Part shown: positions 1-4,767 of the stretch, in pieces
Numbering within the stretch: the first letter of the stretch is position 1
How the letters are laid out: every line of letters begins with the position of its first letter
Assembly: GCA_009774055.1 (NCBI GenBank)
Contig: VSNB01000221.1
Coordinates: 1 to 5,230, forward strand
From: Clostridiales bacterium
GTDB taxonomy: Bacteria; Bacillota; Clostridia; Oscillospirales; Oscillospiraceae
DNA: 5,230 nucleotides
Direction of reading: 5' to 3'
Notes under the pieces: generated by a model
Database searches by the model: none
What the model was told of the DNA's origin: nothing
The model's input: the letters and a program-made list of their open reading frames with translations, nothing else
Translations under genes and position numbers: made by a program

Positions 1-584
1 ACAAATTCCGCAAACGGCCTGGCCTCCCTACGAAAAAGCGGAGGAGGGGGGGGCCCCCGCGGGGACCGCGCCCGGGGGGTATACCACCGGGCGCCGTACC
101 GGCGCCCGGCCTCCGCCATGTCCCGTACGCACAGGGGCAGATACTTCCTCTCCTCGATGATATTCCCCCACGCCGCCCACACCGCCGGCGCGGGCGACAA
201 AGACAGCGCATAGGCGAAGGCCGCCAGGTTCTCCCGGTGGAGCCGGGGATTCAGCTCCCGCTCCATGTCCTTGGGCCGGGTGGCCCGCTGGGCGTAGACG
301 TTGCACATGATGAAGCTGTCAAACCCGTTGTGGAACGCCACCCGCTCCACGCTTTTGAGGGTGTTGTCCAGCCCGCCGGGGACGGCGGTGGAGGGGTTCA
401 CCCCGATGCACAGCAGGGGCCGCTCCCCCCGGGTGCCCAGGAGGTATCGGTACTCCCGGTAAGTATTGGGCACGTAGAGCCATTGCGAGACGTCGTAGTC
501 CGCCGACGGAGCCAGCGCCTCCTCCAGCGCCCGGTCAAATTCCAGCAGCTCCGTCTCCGTGGTCAGGCATCCCGGGATATGCAC
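1..584 (-). CDS. DUF1643 family protein, 3' end outside the window
   Basis: 194 codons are visible with no stop, so the C-terminus lies beyond the left edge. Family assignment rests on the order of features: the YREYRYLLG segment (residues about 42-50), the LLCIGVNPSTA motif (57-67), LDNTLKSVERVA (72-83), NVYAQRAT (95-102), the WAAWGN motif (136-141) and ARWYT (165-169). This order is typical of DUF1643 proteins (COG4333), which have no established biochemical role. The GxNPS segment resembles motif I of Mug/TDG-type uracil-DNA glycosylases; that is only a similarity I notice. I chose the GTG at 584-582 because a purine-rich ribosome binding site (597-591) lies 6 nt upstream and the N-terminus VHIPGCLTTETELLEFDRAL looks like the family start; the nearby ATG is out of frame. 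Oddity: the expected C-terminal G-H-P-x-H-P-L-Y region reads GPPPPPLF (177-184). It lies 83 bp downstream of the DUF4349 gene on the same strand, so co-transcription is plausible. Confidence 0.8.
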   Translation of the reverse strand, partial: MHIPGCLTTETELLEFDRALEEALAPSADYDVSQWLYVPNTYREYRYLLGTRGERPLLCIGVNPSTAVPGGLDNTLKSVERVAFHNGFDSFIMCNVYAQRATRPKDMERELNPRLHRENLAAFAYALSLSPAPAVWAAWGNIIEERKYLPLCVRDMAEAGRRYGARWYTPRARSPRGPPPPPLFRREARPFAEF

Positions 585-590
585 AGCGTT

Positions 591-597
591 CCCTCCC
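591..597 (-). promoter_or_regulatory. Ribosome binding site that decides a GTG start
   Basis: GGGAGGG read on the minus strand lies 6 nt before the GTG at 584-582. The ATG at 606-604 lies upstream of this site and in a different frame, so the GTG is the better start for the DUF1643 gene. Confidence 0.65.
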
Positions 598-626
598 TTT
601 CCTCATAATAAACCGGCCCGCCAGAC

Positions 627-652
627 GGGAAAGGCCCCCCAGGGCCCTTCCC
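627..652 (-). other. GC-rich hairpin in the DUF4349-DUF1643 spacer
   Basis: A 10-bp stem (one G-U pair on the minus-strand RNA) with a 6-nt loop lies between the DUF4349 stop and the DUF1643 start. It is not followed by a proper U tract (only a weak TTTATT about 14 nt further), so it is a poor intrinsic terminator. It might reduce readthrough or stabilise a 3' end. The 83-bp spacer holds nothing else recognisable. Confidence 0.35.
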
Positions 653-667
653 GCTGCGGCGTCAGCT

Positions 668-1651
668 TTAGTCCTCTTTTTCGGCCTTTTTCGCCTCCGG
701 CGCCGGGGGCGCGGGCATCCTTCCGGCCTCCGGCCCCCTCGCCAGGGCCTTCCGCCTCCTGCGGCGGCGGAGGACCAGGACCGCAACCAGCGCTCCGGCC
801 GCCAGGATCACCAGCAGCACCCAGATCTGCGCCAGGCCGATGACGAAGTCCTCCAATCCCTCCACGCCTCGGTGGAAGCCGGCGGAGAAGGCGGCGGAGA
901 GCCGCTGGGCGAAGGTCACCGGGACCTCCTCGTCGGTGGAGAGGCGGTAGACCTCGCTGAGGTAAAGGCGGACGGTGGAGTAGCTGATCTGGCTGTCGTA
1001 CTTCCGGAGGCTGCCGGTGAGGAACTCAATCTGCAGCTCCGTGTCGCTGATGGCGCTCTCCAGGGTGATGATGTCCTCCATGCTCTCCGCCTTGCCCAGG
1101 AGCTCCTGGAGGCGTTCCAGCTTGGTGCGCTGGGTGGTCAGCCGGGCCTCCTGGTCGTAGTAGGACTCGCTGACGTCCTCCAGGTACTCGGAGCGGCTGG
1201 TCACATGGGCGGCCTCCCCCGCCCGGTCCAGGAAGGCGGCAAAGTTCCCTACCGGCACCCGGACGGTGCAGTCGAGGCTGCGGCGGCCCCCCTGGCTGAC
1301 GCTGCGGTGCTCGAAGTAGCCCCCCAGCTCCCTGACAATGTCCGTCAGGGCCTGGGACGCATCGTCAAAATCCTTGGTTTCCAGGTTTATGTCGGCGGTG
1401 TAGATGATCTTGGCGTTGGCGGGGACGCCGCCGGAGCCGCTGTCGGGGGATTCCTCCGGCGCCGGGGCGGGCGCGCCGCTCTCCCAGCCCATATCCCCCT
1501 CCGGCATGTCGGCCGGCGTGTCGTAGACGCTGTCCGCGGCATCCGTGTTGTACTCTCCCTTGGGGGCGCTTCCCCCGGCTCCGGCGCCGCAGGCGGACAG
1601 GGACAGCAGCAGCGCGGCGGCCCACAGCAGGGCATACAGTTTCCTTTTCAT
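668..1651 (-). CDS. DUF4349 domain lipoprotein with C-terminal membrane anchor
   Basis: 327 aa. The N-terminus is a lipoprotein signal: basic MKRK, a hydrophobic run, and the lipobox LSAC with the lipidated Cys at residue 21. Residues about 22-80 form a low-complexity Gly/Pro/Ala/Glu linker. The DUF4349 domain covers about 81-295: KIIYTADINLETKDF (81-95), RELGGYFEHRSV (107-118), CTVRVPVGNFAAFLD (128-142), a coiled-coil helical pair (about 157-215, SYYDQEARL...RLQELLGKAES...ESAISDTELQIEFL) and the strand YSTVRLYL (224-231). A transmembrane helix follows (about 274-294), ended by a six-arginine stop-transfer cluster (295-300), then a charged Ala/Pro tail, which should be cytoplasmic. The bulk should lie outside the membrane. 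Family function is unknown; envelope association is inferred. The start at 1651 is fixed by AGGAGG 8 nt upstream and by the signal peptide. A longer in-frame version from 1867 would only translate a repeat element. Confidence 0.88.
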   Translation of the reverse strand: MKRKLYALLWAAALLLSLSACGAGAGGSAPKGEYNTDAADSVYDTPADMPEGDMGWESGAPAPAPEESPDSGSGGVPANAKIIYTADINLETKDFDDASQALTDIVRELGGYFEHRSVSQGGRRSLDCTVRVPVGNFAAFLDRAGEAAHVTSRSEYLEDVSESYYDQEARLTTQRTKLERLQELLGKAESMEDIITLESAISDTELQIEFLTGSLRKYDSQISYSTVRLYLSEVYRLSTDEEVPVTFAQRLSAAFSAGFHRGVEGLEDFVIGLAQIWVLLVILAAGALVAVLVLRRRRRRKALARGPEAGRMPAPPAPEAKKAEKED

Positions 1652-1659
1652 CCTTTGTT

Positions 1660-1665
1660 CCTCCT
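1660..1665 (-). promoter_or_regulatory. Ribosome binding site of the DUF4349 gene
   Basis: A perfect AGGAGG on the minus strand, 8 nt before ATG 1651-1649. It decides between this start and the in-frame upstream ATG at 1867, which lies beyond the repeat element. Confidence 0.8.
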
Positions 1666-1686
1666 TTTTTGTTTCTGTAAACGGCC

Positions 1687-1850
1687 TAGGGCTTGTTTGA
1701 TAAATGGCGGAATGCCCAACAGCGAGAGATTTTTTCGCTGGGCAAGGCAAAAATTCGCAGGAATCCTGACGGATTTCAAGAATTTTTAACGCCGCACAGC
1801 GGAAAAAGATCCGCTGCTTGGGCGTTTTGACATTTTTCAAACATGCCCTA
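1687..1850. mobile_element. MITE-like palindromic element, 164 bp, with TA ends
   Basis: The two ends are inverted repeats: the first 33 bases match the reverse complement of the last 33 at 27 positions, including TAGGGC, TGTTTGA, AAATG and GCCCAA blocks. Inside the arms are two side hairpins (CAGCGA/TCGCTG at 1720-1740 and CAGCGG/CCGCTG at 1797-1816) and a central stem (AAAAATTC near 1750 with GAATTTTT near 1781), so the single strand can fold as a cloverleaf. TA occurs at both ends, as for elements mobilised by IS630/Tc1-type transposases, which duplicate TA. There is no coding capacity. From memory, peptides translated from this kind of repeat (SERFFRWARQKFAGILTDF) recur as spurious ORFs in Oscillospiraceae genomes, which suggests many copies. 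The element lies 35 bp from the DUF4349 start and 51 bp from the HAD stop. Confidence 0.72.
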
Positions 1851-1854
1851 TACC
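1827..1854 (+). promoter_or_regulatory. Possible outward promoter at the end of the MITE-like element
   Basis: A perfect TTGACA (1827-1832), a 16-nt spacer, and TATACC (1849-1854) face right, across the right end of the palindromic element. Transcription from it would run antisense to the HAD gene. No gene on the plus strand is served, so it may be a chance match in AT-rich repeat DNA. Confidence 0.25.
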
Positions 1855-1901
1855 CATACAGACGCAAAGGGGCGGAAAATGTTCCTGCGGCGGGAAATTT
1901 T

Positions 1902-2747
1902 TTATGGAACGGTCCTCAGCTGGCCGGCCTTCTCCTCGTAGAGCTGCTGGCTGACGGCCATCTTCCGGATGATGTTCTTCACCGTGATCTCCAGCCCCGT
2001 GCCCTCCCGGTAGTCGGCGGGGTAGATGTAGTCCACCCGCCCCTGGCGCAGCAGCTGCTCCACCCCCCGGCGGTTCGCCGCCTGGTAGACGGCGATGGCC
2101 TGGCCGCCGTAGGCCCGCATCATCTTCATGCAGGGCACGTCGGAGAGGCCGTCCCCCAGGTAGATCATGTTGGGGAAGGGCACCCGCTTGCTGTCGTCGG
2201 GCATGGAGTCGTTGAGCTTCCGGTCGTCGGAGACGTCCAGGACGCCCTTGTTGATGCGGTAGACGAACTGGGTCTTGGAGGTAAAGTTCACCGCCAGACG
2301 GGGCCAGACGGGGTTCCCCTCCCCGTCGTAGTAGAACTCGCTGGCGTAAATCTCCTTGAACGCCCCGGCGATGGCGCTGCCCTCGATGATCTCCCGCAGG
2401 CCGGAGGAGATCACATAGTGCTCCACCTGGACGCCCAGGAGGCCGCCGTGGCGGTTGATCCGCTCAAACCAGTCGGCGACGCCGGGGAAGAAGGAGACGT
2501 TCCGTCCGCAGCGGTTCAGCCGCTGGCGGGTCAGGGGGATGCCCCGCTTCTCCGACTCCCGGAGCATGGCGTACATATAGGCCAGGACGCTGTCCATTTT
2601 CTCCCGGCTTCCGAAGTCGTTGGCGATTTTCCAGAAGTCCCCCGGGGCCAGGCCCAGGGAGGGGATGAAGGCGTAGTTTTGCATATCCTGGGTACAGAGG
2701 GTTTTGTCGAAGTCGTAGAGGAGGGCGACAATGGGCTGGGCAGACAT
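1902..2747 (-). CDS. HAD-superfamily hydrolase, phosphoserine phosphatase-like
   Basis: 281 aa, complete, cytoplasmic (no signal or membrane segment). All four HAD motifs are visible: motif I DFDKTL at 12-17, with D12 the expected nucleophile and D14 the acid/base; motif II ISSG at 113-116; a motif III lysine, probably K158 in the SKTQF segment; and motif IV GDGLSDVP at 198-205, with D199 and D203 for Mg2+. Residues about 20-105, between motifs I and II, are helical and form the cap. This arrangement fits the phosphoserine-phosphatase-like branch, so a Mg2+-dependent phosphatase acting on a small phosphorylated molecule is likely, but the substrate cannot be named. The start is ATG 2747-2745, with AAGGAG (2759-2754) 6 nt upstream. 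No good promoter was found upstream: 2748-3185 is repeat DNA. No clear terminator follows the stop; the palindromic element at 1687-1850 begins 51 bp downstream. Confidence 0.87.
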   Translation of the reverse strand: MSAQPIVALLYDFDKTLCTQDMQNYAFIPSLGLAPGDFWKIANDFGSREKMDSVLAYMYAMLRESEKRGIPLTRQRLNRCGRNVSFFPGVADWFERINRHGGLLGVQVEHYVISSGLREIIEGSAIAGAFKEIYASEFYYDGEGNPVWPRLAVNFTSKTQFVYRINKGVLDVSDDRKLNDSMPDDSKRVPFPNMIYLGDGLSDVPCMKMMRAYGGQAIAVYQAANRRGVEQLLRQGRVDYIYPADYREGTGLEITVKNIIRKMAVSQQLYEEKAGQLRTVP

Positions 2748-2762
2748 TGGAAGCTCCTTCCT

Positions 2763-2810
2763 CCGCCGCCCTCCGGGCGGCGGCGTGTGATCTGCGGCCC
2801 TGCGGGCCGC
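2763..2810. repeat. Pair of REP-like GC palindromes before the HAD gene
   Basis: Two perfect hairpins in tandem: a 9-bp stem with loop TCC (2763-2783) and a 7-bp stem GCGGCCC/GGGCCGC with loop TGC (2794-2810). They start just upstream of the HAD ribosome binding site, so on the minus-strand RNA they would fold in the 5' leader. Their form (GC-rich stem, 3-nt loop) matches other palindromes in this window. Confidence 0.55.
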
Positions 2811-2824
2811 TCCGCGCTTTTTCT

Positions 2825-3180
2825 TTCTTCGTTGCAGGTTGTTTCGTTCCGCCGCTGCGCGGCGGCGGGGGCTCTTTTCTTATTTTAGATTCGCGCCTCG
2901 CCTCCCGGGGACGTCATTTGCGCCTTTGGCGCAATCGACCGTCCCGGCGGCCTGCCGGCCGCCCAGGGGCGTTCTTTTCGCTTGTGCGAAAAGAAGCAAA
3001 AGCACCCTTAAGGAACTACGTTCCTTAAGAATCCTCCTGCATGACGGGGGTGATTGTTTTTTGCGCTTCCACTGTGGACCGTCCGGTCTGAAGCGGGCGG
3101 CTCCCATAGATCGGGCGAAGCGTCTGCCCAACAACGTTGTCAGCAGACCCTGCCGTATGACACGGGGGAGCTCCCGGGGG
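2825..3180 (+). repeat. Left arm of the long inverted repeat
   Basis: Blocks identical to the reverse complement of the right arm, in colinear order: 2861-2873 (with 3803-3815), 2885-2894 (3787-3796), 2986-3002 (3733-3749), 3058-3074 (3662-3678), 3079-3104 (3632-3657, 26 bases), 3143-3156 (3581-3594) and 3160-3179 (3558-3577). Hairpins within it: 2849-2865, 2918-2934 (TTGCGCC, loop TTT), 2946-2963, 2972-2995 (10-bp stem) and 3007-3029 (10-bp stem). The two at 2918-2963 have no counterpart in the right arm, so this arm has gained, or the other has lost, palindromic modules. This arm fills most of the 562-bp gap between the HAD gene and the small gene; no credible coding sequence was seen in it. 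Confidence 0.75.
3007..3029 (-). terminator. Hairpin of the left arm, weak minus-strand terminator candidate
   Basis: Perfect 10-bp stem CTTAAGGAAC/GTTCCTTAAG with a 3-nt loop. Reading outwards on the minus strand it is followed by GGTGC and then TTTTGCTTCTTTT. The U-rich stretch is interrupted, so termination would be weak. The equivalent hairpin in the right arm is at 3706-3728. Confidence 0.3.
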
Positions 3181-3243
3181 GCGGTCAGCGTCTGTCCGGC
3201 AGTTCATGGATGCGTCAAAATACTCCATTTTTCTCCGCAGCTC

Positions 3244-3272
3244 TTGACTTGTAGATTTGGATACTCTATACT
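3244..3272 (+). promoter_or_regulatory. Sigma-A type promoter of the small gene
   Basis: TTGACT (3244-3249), a 17-nt spacer, and TATACT (3267-3272) give a near-consensus vegetative promoter. Transcription should start near 3279, some 30 nt before the ATG. The early transcript can form a 5-bp hairpin (TGTGG/CCACA, about 3274-3293) just ahead of the ribosome binding site. The promoter lies between the repeat arms, so the cassette brings its own expression signals. Confidence 0.8.
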
Positions 3273-3292
3273 ATGTGGCTAATAAATACCAC

Positions 3293-3300
3293 AAAGGAGG
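3293..3300 (+). promoter_or_regulatory. Strong ribosome binding site of the small gene
   Basis: AAAGGAGG lies 9 nt before ATG 3310-3312. Together with the promoter it makes this the best-supported plus-strand gene of the window. Confidence 0.85.
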
Positions 3301-3309
3301 TTTCCCCAA

Positions 3310-3549
3310 ATGGCCAGCATATTGACCGATCTCTACCATCTTCTTGCGCCGCAAACGCAGTCAGAGGGCGAACAGCTCATTGCAGAGCAGAACAAGGACT
3401 TAATCGAGCGAATCGAAGGGCAGATATCGGAGCAGGACCTTTCCTCCTATAAGGAAATACAGGCCAAATTAAGCATGCGCCGTGAGGAGGAAGCATTCTC
3501 TATGGGCTTCCGTCTGGCAGTACAGATTCTGACAGCAACGCGAGGCTAA
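3310..3549 (+). CDS. Small DUF6809-like protein of unknown function
   Basis: 79 aa, probably cytoplasmic; no signal peptide, membrane helix or cysteine. It is mostly charged helix, with two predicted helical stretches (about 17-36 and 40-60). The layout, an N-terminal ILTDLYHL (4-11), a Glu/Gln-rich middle, and a C-terminal EEAFSMGFRLAVQIL (60-74), resembles the small DUF6809 proteins of Clostridia, which share an N-terminal I-L-x-x-L-Y and a C-terminal A-F-x-x-G-F-x-L. That match is from memory and is moderate. Function is unknown. Start, ribosome binding site and promoter are all clear. It is the only plus-strand gene here, and uses codons its GC-rich neighbours avoid (ATA three times, TTA twice, CGA twice). 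It sits between inverted repeats with its stop 2 bp from the right arm. This suggests acquired cargo rather than a core gene. Confidence 0.78.
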   Translation: MASILTDLYHLLAPQTQSEGEQLIAEQNKDLIERIEGQISEQDLSSYKEIQAKLSMRREEEAFSMGFRLAVQILTATRG

Positions 3550-3550
3550 A

Positions 3551-3865
3551 CCCCGCACCCCGGGAGCTCCCCCGTGTAAAACGGCAGGGTCTGCCGCCGG
3601 CGTCCTCAAAGAGACGCTTCGTCCGATCCACGGAGCCGCCCGCTTCAGACCGGACGGACTCCAGTGGAAGCGCAAAAACAAATAACCCCGTAATTTAGGA
3701 AGGTTCTTAGGAAACTACGTTTCCTAAGCGACCTTTTGCTTCTTTTCGCTCGCGCGAAAAGAAGGCCCCGCCCCGGCAGGGGCAAAGCGAATCTAAGAAG
3801 AAAGCCCCCGCCGCCCCGCAGGGGCGGCACGAACCGCGCATCGACAAAGGGAGAGGCCCCGGGGC
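3551..3865 (-). repeat. Right arm of the long inverted repeat
   Basis: This is the inverted partner of the left arm, diverged but colinear; the longest shared block is 26 bases at 3632-3657. Hairpins within it: 3582-3596 (CGGCAG, loop GGT), 3706-3728, 3739-3764 (11-bp stem, loop TCGC), 3770-3783 and 3810-3828 (8-bp stem, loop GCA). The arm accounts for nearly all of the 368-bp gap between the small gene and divIVA. Reading frames across it give only low-complexity peptides similar to those of the left arm, so it is not coding. Confidence 0.75.
3706..3745 (+). terminator. Possible terminator of the small gene
   Basis: A perfect 10-bp stem CTTAGGAAAC/GTTTCCTAAG with loop TAC (3706-3728) is followed by CGACC and a T-rich stretch TTTTGCTTCTTTT. 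It lies about 157 bp after the small gene's stop. The stem is AT-rich and the U tract broken, so it is at best a weak intrinsic terminator. No better candidate follows the gene before 3889. Confidence 0.35.
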
Positions 3866-3888
3866 ACAGGGGCTCCGCCCCTGTGCCC
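3862..3888. repeat. Perfect 12-bp GC hairpin next to the divIVA terminator
   Basis: GGGCACAGGGGC and its exact complement flank the loop TCC. It abuts the divIVA terminator with no gap. On the plus strand it is followed by AAAAAGAG; on the minus strand no U tract follows. It probably belongs to the family of 3-nt-loop palindromes seen throughout the intergenic DNA, and may back up the terminator. Confidence 0.6.
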
Positions 3889-3919
3889 AAAAAGAGGCGG
3901 CATACAGCCGCCTCTTTTT
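3889..3919 (-). terminator. Intrinsic terminator of divIVA, bidirectional
   Basis: A 13-bp perfect stem (AAAAAGAGGCGGC with its complement) and a 5-nt loop ATACA. Read on the minus strand it ends in TTTTT, a classic Rho-independent terminator; read on the plus strand it also ends in TTTTT, so it can stop transcripts from both sides. The last two bases of the divIVA stop codon (TAA, 3920-3918) lie inside the stem. Confidence 0.88.
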
Positions 3920-4718
3920 ATTCCTTCTTGTAATTGGGCCCAAACTGCAGCTCATCCAAATTGATGACCCGCGTAGCGGAGGCATCCTCCTCCAGCCCGT
4001 CCTCAGCGAAGGGGTCGCCCTCCGCCGCCTCCTCCGGCTCCCCGGCGGCGGGGCCGGCCGGCGCAAAGGCGCTGATGGCCTGGAGCAGATCATCGTGGGT
4101 AAAGTCCTCCCCCTCGGGGGCGGGCACGCCGCCGGCCGCGGGAGCGGGGGCCTCCTCCTCCCGGACCGCCGGCCGCGCAATCTGGATCACGGGCTCCGGC
4201 GCGGGCTCCTCCACGGGCAGCTCCGGCAGCAGCTCCAGCTGGGCCAGCTCCTCGTTGCAGACCGCCCGCACCTCCTTGATGAAGGCCCGCAGCTGCTCCT
4301 GGCCCACGACCAGCCGCTTGCGCTCCGCCTCCAGCTCCTTGTCCACCTGGAACTGCACCGACGAGAGGCGGCGCTCCTCCTCCGCGATCTGCTGGCGCAG
4401 CTCCGTCAGGTGCTTCTGGGCGTCGGCGGAGGCGTCGGCGATCATCTTGTTCCGCTTCTGCTCCGCCTCGCTGAGCATGGCGGTGGACATCTTCTGGGCC
4501 GCCAGGAGGGTGGAGCGGATGGCGTCCTCGGACTCCCGGTACTCGGTCATCTTGTCCACGGTCATTTTCAGCTTGGCCTTCAGCGCGGCGTTCTCCTTGT
4601 ACAGGGCGGCGTAGTCCTCCGTCAGCTTGTCCAGGAAATCGTCCACCGACGCCATATTATAGCCGCCCATCATCGACTTGGCGAACGTGCAGTTCGCCAC
4701 TTCCTGCGGGGTCATCAT
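3918..4718 (-). CDS. divIVA: DivIVA-family cell division / polarity protein
   Basis: 266 aa. The N-terminal DivIVA domain is clear: TPQEVANCTFAKSMMGGYN (3-21), then VDDFLDKLTEDYAALYKENAAL (25-46), with the conserved F12, the GGY turn that binds membrane, and the start of the coiled coil. Coiled-coil segments run to about 160 with Glu/Lys/Gln-rich heptads. Residues about 165-245 are a Pro/Ala/Glu-rich disordered linker. The protein ends in a non-low-complexity tail, ATRVINLDELQFGPNYKKE (248-266). DivIVA proteins gather on negatively curved membrane at septa and poles and recruit partners; Clostridia often use them in septum placement. The start is the first of two adjacent ATGs (4718-4716), with AGGGAGGA 9 nt upstream. 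Its upstream neighbour is sepF, as expected for the Firmicutes division cluster. The gene ends in its own terminator. The linker and long tail make it larger than B. subtilis DivIVA (164 aa). Confidence 0.93.
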   Translation of the reverse strand: MMTPQEVANCTFAKSMMGGYNMASVDDFLDKLTEDYAALYKENAALKAKLKMTVDKMTEYRESEDAIRSTLLAAQKMSTAMLSEAEQKRNKMIADASADAQKHLTELRQQIAEEERRLSSVQFQVDKELEAERKRLVVGQEQLRAFIKEVRAVCNEELAQLELLPELPVEEPAPEPVIQIARPAVREEEAPAPAAGGVPAPEGEDFTHDDLLQAISAFAPAGPAAGEPEEAAEGDPFAEDGLEEDASATRVINLDELQFGPNYKKE

Positions 4719-4767
4719 CGTATGTGGTCCTCCCTAAATCTCTAGTGCGGCAAAAAGCCTCGCAGAG

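Larger units (their letters stand above)
2825..3865. mobile_element. Small-gene cassette bounded by long inverted repeats
   Basis: Two arms of roughly 315-355 bp in inverted orientation enclose about 370 bp of less GC-rich DNA. The enclosed part carries a promoter, a ribosome binding site and one 79-codon gene. The gene stops 2 bp before the right arm. There is no transposase, and no target duplication could be defined at the outer ends, so the boundaries are approximate and the mobile nature is inferred. It could instead be two independent copies of a common chromosomal repeat that happen to face each other. Confidence 0.45.

Noticed and set aside
28..60. Frameshift in the DUF1643 gene at the run of eight G's
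   Set aside because: The frame remains open to the window edge and family-like residues continue after the run, so no frameshift is needed.
28..306. Minus-strand frame opposite part of the DUF1643 gene
   Set aside because: Arg/Gly/Ala-rich shadow in another frame; the continuous DUF1643 frame explains the region.
872..1789. Long plus-strand open frame opposite the DUF4349 gene
   Set aside because: A shadow of GC-rich codons; its C-terminus is the translated repeat element and there is no ribosome binding site or domain.
1652..1867. In-frame 72-residue N-terminal extension of the DUF4349 protein
   Set aside because: It translates the palindromic element and would place the lipoprotein signal internally; the ATG at 1651 has a perfect ribosome binding site and a proper lipobox.
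1818..2888. Long plus-strand open frame opposite the HAD gene
   Set aside because: It mirrors the HAD gene, is Val/Gly/Leu/Asp-rich without motifs, and ends in the palindrome region.
2747..3282. Open frames across the left repeat arm, both strands
   Set aside because: They encode low-complexity, Arg/Pro/Gly-rich peptides that recur in the right arm because the DNA is repeated; no ribosome binding sites were seen.
3274..3309. Riboswitch in the leader of the small gene
   Set aside because: The leader is only about 30 nt with one 5-bp hairpin, too short for a known aptamer.
2880..3760. CRISPR array or tandem repeat in the repeat-rich block
   Set aside because: The repeats are inverted and palindromic, with no regularly spaced direct repeats and unique spacers.
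3469..4180. Minus-strand open frames over the right arm, one running into divIVA
   Set aside because: Same repeat-derived peptides; the part over divIVA is out of frame with the real protein.
3934..4745. Two plus-strand open frames opposite divIVA
   Set aside because: One is Ser/Ala-rich, the other Leu/His/Gln/Arg-rich, both typical antisense translations of a coiled-coil gene.
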